A DNA stretch of 58,158 nt from Bryobacterales bacterium KBS 96 (GCA_000381625.1 KB906767.1:723071-781228); one strand, 5' to 3'. Positions 16,838-26,286 are shown, numbered from the stretch's first letter. Notes: generated from the letters alone by a model not told the origin. Numbers and translations: made by a program.

Positions 16838-17389
16838 ATGACGAAAGAAGAATACGGAAAAGCTTACCAACGCGGATTTAACTTGACAGTTCGCTTCCTC
16901 GTATCGCGAGGACTTTCATACGATGCGGCTCTGGACACAGCCCAAGCGGCATGGGCAAAAGGATGGGAACGTCGCGAGCAATTGCGCGATCCGAATCTGG
17001 TCCTGACGTGGACGAACAGTATCGCCCTGAATATCCATCGCACGTTTCTTCGCCGCGAGCCGCAAACACAGACGCTGCCGGAACTGGCGGCGCCGCCGAG
17101 ATTGAATGTTGCGGCAATTGACGCCAAGCGGATTCTAAATAGCTGCAAGCCCAACGACCGCATTGTGCTTCACAGCCATTACATCGAAGGATACAAAGTA
17201 CAGGAAATCGCGGAGCAGCACGGCTGGACGGAAACAGCCGTTCGCATTCGCCTGCTGCGGGCACGCAGAAGCGTGGAAAAGAAACTGGCGAAACCCCGGC
17301 ACGCCAAACTGCGCACGCTAGCCGACAAGGCGCGCGAAGCGCTTGCGCCCGGGTTCAACATGCAGAACCTCGAAGCCAAGGTCGCTTGA
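16838..17389 (+). CDS. Sigma-70 family (ECF-like) RNA polymerase sigma factor
   Basis: 183 residues from the ATG at 16838. The N-terminal half has a weak region 2-like helix set (SYDAALDTAQAAWAKGWER, then LRDPNLVLTWTNSIALNIHR), and the C-terminal half has a clear region 4 helix-turn-helix: NDRIVLHSHYIEGYKVQEIA followed by EQHGWTETAVRIRLLRARRS. No anti-sigma gene is adjacent. It may therefore be a lone ECF factor or a sigma-like regulator. A well-formed intrinsic terminator follows at 17422-17455, and Ku converges on it. Confidence 0.8.
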   Translation: MTKEEYGKAYQRGFNLTVRFLVSRGLSYDAALDTAQAAWAKGWERREQLRDPNLVLTWTNSIALNIHRTFLRREPQTQTLPELAAPPRLNVAAIDAKRILNSCKPNDRIVLHSHYIEGYKVQEIAEQHGWTETAVRIRLLRARRSVEKKLAKPRHAKLRTLADKAREALAPGFNMQNLEAKVA

Positions 17390-17421
17390 CCTCGTCATTA
17401 CTGGATAACCCTCAAATGGGC

Positions 17422-17455
17422 GGGCGGAGACATCAGTCTTCGCCCAATTTTTTTG
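17422..17455 (+). terminator. Intrinsic terminator of the sigma-like gene
   Basis: GGGCGGAGAC (17422-17431) pairs with GTCTTCGCCC (17436-17445) through ten positions with one G-U, closing on an ATCA loop. It is followed by AATTTTTTT. It sits 33 bp after the sigma-like stop codon. The opposite strand lacks a T-run, so it should act mainly on the plus strand; the Ku gene ends 4 bp further on. Confidence 0.9.
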
Positions 17456-17458
17456 GTC

Positions 17459-18304
17459 TTAGCGCCCGGCCCGAGCGCGCTGCTTCCTGGCTGGCTTCGC
17501 CTCCGCCGTTTCGCTTATCTCGCGCGCGGCGGGTTTCTTCTGAACTTGGCCGAGACTCTGCTGGAGAGCCTGCATCAGATCGATCACCGGCGCGAGTTTC
17601 CTCGCAGGACCGGCCTGCACCTCTTGCCCTTCTTTCTTTGCCTCGATCAGTTTCGCCAGTTGCGACTGATACTCATCGTGATATTTGGACGGTTCGAACT
17701 CCGTAGCGAGCCCTTCCACCAGTTTCTCTGCCAGCGCGGCTTCCTGCGGCTTAACCTGCACGTCGGTATCTCTCCCGTATTCAGGCACTTCCCGAACCTC
17801 TTCCGGGTAGAACATGGTGTGAAGGGTCAATCCATGCCCGTGCGGGCGGACGACCACCGTGTATTCGCGCTGGTGCATCGTGACCTTTGCGATGGCGCCG
17901 AAGCCGGACTTCTCCATGGTCTTCAGCAGGAGTTCGTAGGCTTTCTTCCCCGCCTCTTCCGGCACCATGAAGTAGGAGGCATCGAAATAAATGGGATCGA
18001 TGTCCTGGACCTTGACGAATTCGAGGATTTCCATGGTTTCGCTAGATGGAGGGGCAATCTTCTTAATTTCCTCGTCTTCAACAATGACAAAACGCCCTTT
18101 GGCAACCTCGTACCCCTTCTTCAGCTCACTGCGTTCGATGGTGCGTTCGCAAACGGGGCAGTAGGTCTGCTGCTTGATCCGGCTGCCGCAGGGCTCGTGA
18201 ATTTGGTTAAAGCTGATCCGCTCGCTCCGCGCCGCCGCGAAAAGGCGGATGGGAACCGAGATCAGCCCAAACGCCAGATACCCTTTCCATACCGTCGAAG
18301 CCAT
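17459..18304 (-). CDS. ku: Non-homologous end joining protein Ku
   Basis: 281 residues. The whole prokaryotic Ku core is visible: WKGYLAFGLISVPIRLF at the start, a paired-Cys element (PCGSRIKQQTYCPVCERT), EELLEF-like beta-barrel strands (MEILEFVKVQDIDPIYFD), and HTMFYPEEVR with KPQEAALAEKLVEGL. The C-terminus is a basic, Ala-rich tail (about 250-281), as in many bacterial Ku proteins where it recruits LigD or DNA. Ku forms a ring homodimer that holds broken DNA ends for LigD. No ligD is in the window, so its partner must be elsewhere. Confidence 0.96.
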   Translation of the reverse strand: MASTVWKGYLAFGLISVPIRLFAAARSERISFNQIHEPCGSRIKQQTYCPVCERTIERSELKKGYEVAKGRFVIVEDEEIKKIAPPSSETMEILEFVKVQDIDPIYFDASYFMVPEEAGKKAYELLLKTMEKSGFGAIAKVTMHQREYTVVVRPHGHGLTLHTMFYPEEVREVPEYGRDTDVQVKPQEAALAEKLVEGLATEFEPSKYHDEYQSQLAKLIEAKKEGQEVQAGPARKLAPVIDLMQALQQSLGQVQKKPAAREISETAEAKPARKQRARAGR

Positions 18305-18659
18305 GTTTGCGATCTCCTTCGATTGCTAAAAACGGCGCGCCGGGACTCCGCCAGCGCTACCGGAACAACTCATAAAACAATACCGCGAAATAATGTCGGG
18401 CAGCAAACTGGCGAACTCGAGCTACCCCGCTCCAACCTTTATTGTTGGACTCGGATGTTCTTCTGGCAATTACGAACATTTGGCCCCATAGCCGCTGGTG
18501 ATGGCGGCGTGGACACCCGTGTCGGCGGTGCCAAGACTTGGCGTCCGGTGTCTCGAACTCGTCGAGACAAGTCTCGGTGCTGCATGCCGAGGCTGGCTGC
18601 AGCCTGCACCACATAGATAACATCGGAAGATTTTGCGGCGGTCTGGTACCGTATCGCTG
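18305..18659. other. Intergenic region between divergent genes
   Basis: About 355 bp between the Ku start and the beta-lactamase-fold gene. A small perfect dyad TCTCGA/TCGAGA lies at 18551-18567. I see no coding frame or clear promoter pair. Confidence 0.35.
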
Positions 18660-19586
18660 ATGAAGAAATTCGCCGCTCTGTTGCTCACGATAGCGTCATT
18701 GGCGTACGCAGCCGACGACAGCGCTGCCCGCAAACAGGAACTGCTCTGGCAAAAGCTGGAACACGGCGTCGAGACTTTAGACTCGGGATTGGACGGCGTG
18801 ATGGGCGTAGCGATCCTGGACCTCACGACGGGCCGCGAATGGATGTATCACGCAAATGAAGTTTTTCCGACCGCGAGCACGATCAAGCTAGCAGTGCTAA
18901 CCGAACTCTATCATCAGCAAGAGCTTTCGCTGCAAGGCAAGACAGGCGCGGCGAAACTCACGGACATGTACACCGTGCGCAAGGAGGATCTGGCCCCCGA
19001 CAGCGCCATTCTCGACAACCTGACGCCAGGAGTTACGGTTCTTACCAACCGCGATCTTGCCGCGGCGGTGGTGGCGGTCAGCGACAACTCGGCCTCGAAC
19101 ATACTGACCAATCGCCTCGGTATGGCCCGCATTAATACCATGCTGGATGGCCTGAATTTGAAACAGACTCGGATGCGCCGCCTGATGATGGACCTGGAAG
19201 CGGCGAAGCAGGGCCGCGAGAATGTAGCGACACCGCACGAACTGGTTCTATTGCTGCAAGCTATCTATCAGAACAAGTTGTTCCGTCCGGAATTGACACA
19301 GGACCTGCTCAATCTGCTGAGCACTCCGAAAAGCAGTTCCATCCCGCGGCTTCTACCTGAAGATCTGAAAATCGCCAACAAGCCGGGTGAGCTATTCGGA
19401 GTGCGTTGCGACGCCGGGATCGTGTTCGTACCGAAACACCCGTTCGCTATTGCAATCATGACGACCTACGACCGGGATGGGCGCGCGGCCGAGCAAACAA
19501 TCAGCCAGGTAGCTCTACTCGCATGGAGGTTGTTCGATACGTTATCGGTATCGAGCGAGTACGGACGCGCAATGGCGGCGCATTAA
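18660..19586 (+). CDS. Exported serine hydrolase of the class A beta-lactamase fold
   Basis: 308 residues from the ATG at 18660, which begins a signal peptide ending near ASLAYA (residue 18). It has S-x-x-K as STIK, S-D-N as VSDNSASN, and the KTG-equivalent as NKPGEL. By hand alignment, the position of the deacylating Glu166 (in the TRMRRLMMDLE stretch) is Met, and the Asn170 position is Glu. That would make a classical beta-lactamase unlikely and suggests a penicillin-recognising or unrelated hydrolase. The BNR-repeat gene starts 21 bp downstream, suggesting co-transcription. Confidence 0.87.
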   Translation: MKKFAALLLTIASLAYAADDSAARKQELLWQKLEHGVETLDSGLDGVMGVAILDLTTGREWMYHANEVFPTASTIKLAVLTELYHQQELSLQGKTGAAKLTDMYTVRKEDLAPDSAILDNLTPGVTVLTNRDLAAAVVAVSDNSASNILTNRLGMARINTMLDGLNLKQTRMRRLMMDLEAAKQGRENVATPHELVLLLQAIYQNKLFRPELTQDLLNLLSTPKSSSIPRLLPEDLKIANKPGELFGVRCDAGIVFVPKHPFAIAIMTTYDRDGRAAEQTISQVALLAWRLFDTLSVSSEYGRAMAAH

Positions 19587-19607
19587 CCTAAGAGTAGCGA
19601 ACCGACA

Positions 19608-20786
19608 ATGTTACGTACTTTCCTCCTGACGATGGCCGCCTGCGCGGCGCTTACGACCGGCATGGTGCTTTATGCAACCGCCGTACACAAACCCGCTCCC
19701 GTTCAACTGATCCGTGTACCGGAGGGCGGCATTCAGCCCCAGGCCGTCACCGATGCAAAGGGCGTCGTACATGTCGTCTATTTCAGTGGAAATCCGTCCG
19801 CCGGCGACCTCTATTACGTAACATCAACGGATACCGGGCGAACGTTCTCAAAGCCGATACGCGTAAACAGTGAACCGGGCAGCGCCATAGCGGTCGGGAA
19901 CATCCGCGGCGCCCGCGTTGCGCTCGGTCGCAACGATATTGTGCATGTCGCATGGAATGGATCGGCGCGCGCCACGCCTAACGCCGGCGACAATAGGCCG
20001 CCCATGCTGTATACACGCCTGAACAAGGGGGGCACGGCGTTCGAGCCGCAGCGTAATCTGATCCACAGCGCCTGGGGAATCGATGGAGGCGGATCGGTTG
20101 CCGCCGATCGCGCGGGCCACGTTTATGTGCTTTGGCATGCGCCCATTCCGGGCAAAAACGGAGAGGCGAACCGGCGTGTCTGGATAGCAACGTCGAACGA
20201 TGATGGAAAGACGTTTGCTCCCGAGCGTGTGGCCTGGGACAAACCGACAGGAGCTTGCGGGTGCTGCGGGCTGGACGCTTTCGCCGACCGCAACGGAACG
20301 TTGTTTGTGTTGTTCCGCTCCGCGGAACAGATGGTTCACCGCGACATGAATCTGCTGGTTTCGCGCGATCACGGCGCGAGCTTTCGGGGCTCCGATATTT
20401 CCAAATGGAACGTAGGCTACTGCGTGATGAGCACGGAATCGCTCGCGGAGAGTAAAGCGGGCGTGCTGGGCGCATGGGAGACGGAAAAACAGGTATACTT
20501 CGGCCGCATGAATCCCGCGACCGGCGCCCTTGCGGAAACCGTGGGCGCTCCCGGCACGGGCAAGAACCGCAAGTATCCTTCAATTACGGGCAACAGCCGC
20601 GGCCAGATTCTGCTCGCATGGACCGAGGGCATGGGCTGGAAGAAGGGCGGCACGCTTAATTGGCAAGTGTTCGACGACAACAGGCGGGCGATCGGCCCCG
20701 AAGGTCACGCACCCGGAGTGGTTCCCACGTGGAGCCTGGTATCCGCATTCACGGCCTCCGATGGCTCGTTTCGCGTGATGTATTAA
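19608..20786 (+). CDS. Exported sialidase-like BNR-repeat (Asp-box) protein
   Basis: 392 residues. An N-terminal signal or anchor (LRTFLLTMAACAALTTGMVL) leads into a beta-propeller with Asp-box repeats of the S-x-D-x-G-x-T-F type: STDTGRTFSKP, SNDDGKTFAPE and SRDHGASFRG. There is an unusual CGCCG cluster near residue 222, which could bind a metal. The full catalytic set of a sialidase is not evident, so this is a BNR propeller with unassigned activity. It follows the class A-fold hydrolase by 21 bp and converges with the DUF885 gene (16 bp between ends). Confidence 0.82.
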   Translation: MLRTFLLTMAACAALTTGMVLYATAVHKPAPVQLIRVPEGGIQPQAVTDAKGVVHVVYFSGNPSAGDLYYVTSTDTGRTFSKPIRVNSEPGSAIAVGNIRGARVALGRNDIVHVAWNGSARATPNAGDNRPPMLYTRLNKGGTAFEPQRNLIHSAWGIDGGGSVAADRAGHVYVLWHAPIPGKNGEANRRVWIATSNDDGKTFAPERVAWDKPTGACGCCGLDAFADRNGTLFVLFRSAEQMVHRDMNLLVSRDHGASFRGSDISKWNVGYCVMSTESLAESKAGVLGAWETEKQVYFGRMNPATGALAETVGAPGTGKNRKYPSITGNSRGQILLAWTEGMGWKKGGTLNWQVFDDNRRAIGPEGHAPGVVPTWSLVSAFTASDGSFRVMY

Positions 20787-20802
20787 GAAGCGTAGCGCGT
20801 AT

Positions 20803-22578
20803 TTAGCGCTTCTTCTCGCGAGCGATCCAAGCATCGATTTGGATTTCGAGCACATCCAGAGGAAGCGCGCCGTTCTCGAGGACGGCGTCGTGGAAAGCGC
20901 GCAGATCGAAGCGCGATCCAAGTGCCTGCTTCGCACGTTCACGCAACTCCAGAATTTTCATCTGGCCCAGCTTGTATGCGAGCGCCTGTCCCGGCCATGC
21001 GATATAGCGATCCACTTCGGTCTGAATGTTCGGTTCGTCCATGGCAGTGTGCGCGTGGAAATAGTCCACCATTTGCCGGCGCGTCCAATGCTTATAATGG
21101 ACGCCCGTATCGACGACGAGACGGACTGCGCGCCACATTTCGTTTTCCAGGCGGCCATACTCGCTGTAAGGATCTTTATAAAAACCCGCTTCTTTGCCGA
21201 GCCGTTCGGCATAGAGCGCCCAGCCTTCAACGAAGGCTGTGTAGTCCGCATTTTTGCGGAACTCCGGCAAATCCGGTAATTCCTGAGCGAGCGCAAGCTG
21301 CTGGTGGTGACCGGGAATGCCTTCGTGGTACGCGATGGCTTCCACGTTCAGAGTCAGGCGATGCGTCGGATCGTACTCGTTGACGTTCACTCTTCCGGGC
21401 CGCGAATTCGAGCCGGGCGAATAGTCCGCCGGCACGGCATCTTTCGAACGGAACGCCTCCATGGGAACAACTTCGAGCGGAGTCTTCGGTTGACGGCCAA
21501 ACAGCTTCGGCATTTCGGGCCGCATCTGGCCGATGTACGTTTTGTAAAGCTGTAATAGCTGATCGCCCGATTTGGCATACAACTTTTCGTTCGATTTGAT
21601 GAACGCATTAAAGGCGGCGAGATTCGAAAAGCCCTGCTGCTTTGCGAGGGCGAGCATCTCCGCTTCGATCCGATCCACCTGCTTCAACCCGATTTCGTGA
21701 ATTTGCTCTGGCGCGAGATTGGTGGTCGTCATGTGGCGGGTGGCTTCGCGATAACGCGCGTCGCCTTCGGGCAGAGACCATACACCGGGCTCGGTGCGAC
21801 CGCGCGGAGCATAGTCGTTCTTGACAAAGTTTGCGAGCCGCGCATAAGCGGGGACAACGCCGGTATCGATGGCGCGGAGAATCTCAGTTCGTAACCGGGA
21901 CCGATCGGCCGCTGGAATCCCGGCCGGAAACTTCGCCACGGGAACGGCGAAGGGGCTTTTCGCGCCCGCGCCATCGGCGATTTGCCGGACTTGCGCGGCG
22001 ACCTTATCGAGCAGATAGCGCGGCGGCGTCAGGCGATCTTCCATACCGAGCCGCATGTCCGTTTCGAGCTGTTCCATAACACGAGGAATTTGATGCAGGC
22101 GCGCCAGATAGTCCTCGTAGTCGCGAACAGTTTTAAAGGCCAACATCCCCGGCAATTCCGCATAGAAGAGATGCAACCCGTTCATCTGGTCAAGCGGCAT
22201 CTCCCAGTTTTTGAAGCGACCTTCTTCCAACTGATCGCGCAAACGGCCGATCATCAGCGTACGGCTCAAAGCGTCCTGTGCCGCCAAGCGGGACGAATCG
22301 ATGGCTTCGAAACCCCGTAGAAATACCCGCTGCCGCGCGATATCGTTCCGGAAGCGCTCCGGCGAATAGTCGCTTAGCCGCGAGTTATAGCGGGTATCTC
22401 CATAGAGGCTCGCGGTTTCCGGATTCGTTTGCATCTCGAAATCCCACTCTTGCGCGAGCAAGCTATCGAGTTGCTTCTTATTCGATTGCTGGTTCGCCGG
22501 GGCGCGATGGCAACCGATTGCGCAAATGACCAGTAGCGCAGCGGCGAGCGCGATTGCTATATGAGAATTGGTCGTCAT
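20803..22578 (-). CDS. DUF885 family metallopeptidase-like lipoprotein
   Basis: 591 residues from the ATG at 22578, which opens a lipoprotein signal (LLVICAIGC, Cys about residue 24); the upstream open frame overlaps the divergent GH13 gene. The body matches the DUF885 family, built of helices, with the zinc-type motif HEGIPGHH followed by QQLALAQE, and a FVEGWALYAERLGKE segment that supplies the usual Glu. Some members are dipeptidyl- or carboxypeptidase-like enzymes. The lipid anchor places it at the outer or inner membrane. Cellular role is not shown by context. Confidence 0.9.
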   Translation of the reverse strand: MTTNSHIAIALAAALLVICAIGCHRAPANQQSNKKQLDSLLAQEWDFEMQTNPETASLYGDTRYNSRLSDYSPERFRNDIARQRVFLRGFEAIDSSRLAAQDALSRTLMIGRLRDQLEEGRFKNWEMPLDQMNGLHLFYAELPGMLAFKTVRDYEDYLARLHQIPRVMEQLETDMRLGMEDRLTPPRYLLDKVAAQVRQIADGAGAKSPFAVPVAKFPAGIPAADRSRLRTEILRAIDTGVVPAYARLANFVKNDYAPRGRTEPGVWSLPEGDARYREATRHMTTTNLAPEQIHEIGLKQVDRIEAEMLALAKQQGFSNLAAFNAFIKSNEKLYAKSGDQLLQLYKTYIGQMRPEMPKLFGRQPKTPLEVVPMEAFRSKDAVPADYSPGSNSRPGRVNVNEYDPTHRLTLNVEAIAYHEGIPGHHQQLALAQELPDLPEFRKNADYTAFVEGWALYAERLGKEAGFYKDPYSEYGRLENEMWRAVRLVVDTGVHYKHWTRRQMVDYFHAHTAMDEPNIQTEVDRYIAWPGQALAYKLGQMKILELRERAKQALGSRFDLRAFHDAVLENGALPLDVLEIQIDAWIAREKKR

Positions 22579-22685
22579 CTGTAACTTGGCGGCGATACTG
22601 AAACTATGTACCACAATCAGTGGTTGACGGTCGCTGACGCTTGTCGGCGCAGTTCCAGATTTTACGTCATGTCGATGATCCCCTA

Positions 22686-24152
22686 ATGAGAACGAATCCT
22701 TCCTTGTATCAGATCGACGCGCGTTCTTGGTTATATCGATGCAGCGAGGCCGCCGGCAGGCAATTGCATCTCGACGAAATCCCCGATCTCGATCTCGACC
22801 GGTTGAGGGATCGGGGATTCGACTGGATCTGGCTGTTAGGAGTTTGGCAGACGTGCGCTGCCGCCGCCGCCGCATCGCGCAAGATGGCAGATGAGCAGCA
22901 CTATCGCCAGTCTCTTCCCGACTTTTCCGATGAAGACATCACGGGCTCGCGATTCGCCGTATGCAGTTATGACGTGCACGTCGATTTCGGGGGGCCGGAG
23001 GCTCTGCGAAAATTGCGAGAACGCCTTCGCGCGCGCGGCATTTGCCTGATGCTGGATTTTGTCCCAAATCATACGGCGGTCGATCATGAGTGGGTTCACG
23101 GACATCCCGATTTTTACGTTTCCGGCAACGCATCGGATCTCGCGCGAAAACCGTCCGATTATTTTGAAGCGCAGACTAACTCGGGCCGGAAGATTCTGGC
23201 TCACGGACGCGATCCTTATTTTCCAGGTTGGATTGACACCGCACAACTGAATTACGGAAACCCAGCCGTTCAATCGATGATGAAAAAAGGATTGCAGCGC
23301 GTGGCGGCGTTATGCGACGGCGTGCGGTGTGATATGGCAATGCTGCTTCTGCCCGATGTGTTTCAGAAGACGTGGGGCATCGAGATTCAGCCGTTCTGGT
23401 CGGACGCCATTGCCGGAGCGCGGCAGGTGAATCCCAAGTTCGTCTTGATGGCCGAGGTTTACTGGAACCGCGAGCGCCAGTTACAGGAACTGGGCTTCGA
23501 CTATACGTACGACAAAAATCTCTATGACGATCTGATTCAAGGGCAAGCCGATGCTGCCCGCGACCATTTGACTGGCGATATCGTTTATCAACACAAATCG
23601 GCACGGTTCCTCGAAAATCATGACGAGAAGCGGGTAGCCGCCGTTCTGCCTCGCGCCATGCACGAGGCCGCGGCTATTGTGAGTTACTTCGTGCCGGGCC
23701 TGCGGTTCTTCCACGACGGTCAGTTGGAAGGATATCGGATCAAGCCTAATATCCATTTGCGACGGCAGGCTATCGAGCCCGTCGATGCGGATATCGCGCA
23801 ATTCTATTCGCGCCTGCTCGACTGCCTCAAAGGAGATTTTGCGCAGGGAGGTTGGAGTTTACTGGAGACTCTTCCAGCATGGGATGGCAACCCGACACAG
23901 CACAATTTTCTGTGCTTCGCCTGGGCCGGCGAAGGATGTCCGCGCCATTTAATTGCGGTGAATTTCGCTCCCTGCCAGAGCCAGTGTTACGTTAAGCTGC
24001 CGTTTGAGACGCTCGATGGGAAGGCGGTTGCACTCCGCGATGAGATGGGCGCCGAAACATATATGCGGGACGGAACGGAACTCAACAGCCGCGGACTATA
24101 TTTGGATCTTCCGCCCTGGCGGTATAACGTATTTGAGATTCAGACGAAGTAA
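22686..24152 (+). CDS. GH13 alpha-amylase family glycosidase
   Basis: 488 residues from the ATG at 22686; no signal peptide, so it is probably cytosolic. All four GH13 motifs are visible: DFVPNH (124-129), GVRCDMAML with nucleophile Asp216, MAEVYW with acid/base Glu257, and ENHDEKR with Asp313. A C-terminal beta domain runs from about 400. The segment around Trp-Leu-Leu-Gly-Val-Trp (49-54) is typical of GH13 groups that act on small malto-oligosaccharides or synthesise sugars. Divergent from the DUF885 lipoprotein gene and convergent with GH97 (12 bp between stops). Confidence 0.92.
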   Translation: MRTNPSLYQIDARSWLYRCSEAAGRQLHLDEIPDLDLDRLRDRGFDWIWLLGVWQTCAAAAAASRKMADEQHYRQSLPDFSDEDITGSRFAVCSYDVHVDFGGPEALRKLRERLRARGICLMLDFVPNHTAVDHEWVHGHPDFYVSGNASDLARKPSDYFEAQTNSGRKILAHGRDPYFPGWIDTAQLNYGNPAVQSMMKKGLQRVAALCDGVRCDMAMLLLPDVFQKTWGIEIQPFWSDAIAGARQVNPKFVLMAEVYWNRERQLQELGFDYTYDKNLYDDLIQGQADAARDHLTGDIVYQHKSARFLENHDEKRVAAVLPRAMHEAAAIVSYFVPGLRFFHDGQLEGYRIKPNIHLRRQAIEPVDADIAQFYSRLLDCLKGDFAQGGWSLLETLPAWDGNPTQHNFLCFAWAGEGCPRHLIAVNFAPCQSQCYVKLPFETLDGKAVALRDEMGAETYMRDGTELNSRGLYLDLPPWRYNVFEIQTK

Positions 24153-24164
24153 CCCCGCGCGATT

Positions 24165-26168
24165 TCAGTCCTTCACCGGCACGAATCGCACGGCATAACC
24201 GCCCGCAGTGACCATCTTGATTCTTAGGTGAGTTGAACGGTCCACGGTTTCTTCATGTACTCGCACGTTCTTCGGATACTTATCCGCATCGGCGGCGTCC
24301 TCGTATATCTCGGCTTTGTATTTGCCCGAACCTAGAAACGAGAGCGGTACGTCCAGTTCACGCGGCGTCCAGTTTGTCATGCTGCCCAGATACCACTGAT
24401 CGCCGCCGCGCCGCGCCATCGTGATGTATTCACCCGGCAAGCCGTTCAGCACTTTGCTTTCATCCCAGGTCGCCGGAGCGCTCTTAATGAACTGAAACGC
24501 GGGTTGATCTTCATACGCCTTTGGGCTGTCGGACACCATCTGAAAGGCGGCTTGATAGATCGCATACATCGCCAACTGATGCGCGCGTGTGCCCATCACC
24601 ATGGGACGAACGGAACGTGCCTCGAAATCGTCGCGCGTTACGTTGTCAAATCCGCCTGGAGTGAAATCCATCGGCCCTGCCAGCATCCGCGTAAATGGGA
24701 GGGTCACCTCGTGGTCGGGATTATCGCGCGTACCGCCCTTGTTCTGTTCCATACCGACCACAGCCTCGTAGCCGAGCACGTTGGGGTAGGTGCGCTCCAA
24801 ACCGGAAGGCTTCGTAGCTCCGTGAAAATCGAGCATCAGATGATGACGGGCGGCTTCCTGTGCGGCTCGGTAATAAAAATCGATGCCACCCTGATCGTCG
24901 CGTTCGACAAAATCGATCTTCAAACCAGCAACGCCCCATTTTTCGTAGAGAGGAAAGGCCTCCTCCATCTGGGCATCGGCAGCCTTGTACGACAGCCAGA
25001 TCCAAACCTTCACCTTCTTGGTTGCGGCATAGCGGACAACTTCGGGAACATCGACGCGCCCATTCATCTTGGTGATGTCTTTAGGGTCGTACCAACCCGC
25101 ATCGATCAGCATGTAGGGAAAACCCGATTTCGCCGCGAAATCGACGTAGTACTTCATCGTGGCGGTCGTGTATGCCGGCTTTCCATCCGGACCGATACTG
25201 CCGCTCCACCAATCCCACGACGCGTTGCCGGCGTGAATCCAGGAAGTGTCCTTAATTTCAGAGGGAGGATTCAGACTCGTGATGACGTTCGATTCGACGA
25301 GCCTGCCCGGTTCGGTCCCGACCAGCAGGACACGCCACGCGGAATGATGGGGAAGCGCTCCCGAGACAGCCAGTTCCGGGTTCTCCTCCTGAGGCGCCAG
25401 CCGCGATTCAAACCAATGGCCGGCCCAACTGTGCGACGGATTCACAAGGTACATGGAACTGTAGCCGCGTATGTTGGCTTCCGTAATAGCCATCCAGGCT
25501 ACACCGGGGACGTCCATCAGCAGCGGACATCCGATCAGAATAGTGCTAGCCACGCCGCCTTGGTTCGAGAATGCGGTAATCGGCAGCTTTACGTATTCGC
25601 CTTCATACATACTGCGAAAATTCGGCAGCTCTAGTGCATACGTCGTGGCATCCTTGCTGATGCGAAACTCGGTGTGCTCCTGGGTAAGTTGGAAATTTCG
25701 CAGCGCTCTCTGTTCGGGGACAACGTAGCGGAACGCGATGGCGTCGTTATAGGCCCGCGCTTCCATCACAAGTTGACGGCCCATGCCCGATGGCTCTTCG
25801 ATCTCAATACGGAGAGCGTTGTAATGGTCGCGCACTTCGCTCGTTTTGCCGGTGACCAGACGATAGGTTTCATCATGAGATGAAGGCGTCGCCTTCACAA
25901 TGCCGACAGTGGCGCCTAACGGCCTCTGGCTTTGCAAATCCAGGCCGAGGGTCGACTGGTTCACAAGTGATTTTCCCTGAAATTGCACTGCGTATGTCAG
26001 TTGTCCGGAGGGCGAAGGCCCCTGCTTATCGACCGTCTGGAACGTAATCGCCAATTGTCCGTTTGGCGAACGAAGCACAGCGGAGTTGGATTGAGCAAAG
26101 GCTGCGAAAACACTCATGAATATAAAAACGCACAAAGACAGTGCTTGGAAAGGCGACGTGAACATCAT
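24165..26168 (-). CDS. GH97 family glycosidase, exported
   Basis: 667 residues. Signal peptide ends at about residue 25 (FAAFAQ). The N-terminal beta-supersandwich (30-300) is followed by the catalytic barrel: ASWDWWSG (316-323), MLIDAGWYD (353-361), GVAGLKIDFVERDDQ (412-426) and HGATKPSGLERTYPN. In GH97 there are two groups, inverting enzymes with Glu bases and retaining alpha-galactosidase-like ones with an Asp nucleophile; Asp419 in KIDF fits the retaining type. A C-terminal beta domain follows. Periplasmic role in alpha-galactoside or related glycan degradation is likely. Confidence 0.93.
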   Translation of the reverse strand: MMFTSPFQALSLCVFIFMSVFAAFAQSNSAVLRSPNGQLAITFQTVDKQGPSPSGQLTYAVQFQGKSLVNQSTLGLDLQSQRPLGATVGIVKATPSSHDETYRLVTGKTSEVRDHYNALRIEIEEPSGMGRQLVMEARAYNDAIAFRYVVPEQRALRNFQLTQEHTEFRISKDATTYALELPNFRSMYEGEYVKLPITAFSNQGGVASTILIGCPLLMDVPGVAWMAITEANIRGYSSMYLVNPSHSWAGHWFESRLAPQEENPELAVSGALPHHSAWRVLLVGTEPGRLVESNVITSLNPPSEIKDTSWIHAGNASWDWWSGSIGPDGKPAYTTATMKYYVDFAAKSGFPYMLIDAGWYDPKDITKMNGRVDVPEVVRYAATKKVKVWIWLSYKAADAQMEEAFPLYEKWGVAGLKIDFVERDDQGGIDFYYRAAQEAARHHLMLDFHGATKPSGLERTYPNVLGYEAVVGMEQNKGGTRDNPDHEVTLPFTRMLAGPMDFTPGGFDNVTRDDFEARSVRPMVMGTRAHQLAMYAIYQAAFQMVSDSPKAYEDQPAFQFIKSAPATWDESKVLNGLPGEYITMARRGGDQWYLGSMTNWTPRELDVPLSFLGSGKYKAEIYEDAADADKYPKNVRVHEETVDRSTHLRIKMVTAGGYAVRFVPVKD

Positions 26169-26195
26169 TGCAACTATATCGCTGTCCGCACATCG

Positions 26196-26286
26196 ACGAT
26201 TCGCTCCGTGTCAAGGCAGCTTGCAAACGGCGGGTTGTGCGCGGTTGTCCAAATCCGCTTGCTCGCGCAAGGCGGCTCCGTGTCAC
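26196..26286. repeat. Repeat family A copies upstream of GH97
   Basis: One incomplete unit (CTCCGTGTCAAGGCAGCTTG, then CAAACGG) followed by the left part of a second (CCGCTTGCTCGCGCAAGGCG at about 26255, then GCTCCGTGTCACGG). The same words occur in the array at 394-665. It lies 28 bp upstream of the GH97 start codon, so it could affect its 5' region. Confidence 0.7.

Noticed and set aside
17453-18616. Long open frame on the plus strand opposite ku
   Set aside because: It is the mirror of a gene with clear Ku domains; its own translation has no protein family and no ribosome site.
24504-25634. Long open frame on the plus strand opposite GH97
   Set aside because: Complement of the GH97 gene, rich in His/Arg/Val, with no recognised motif.
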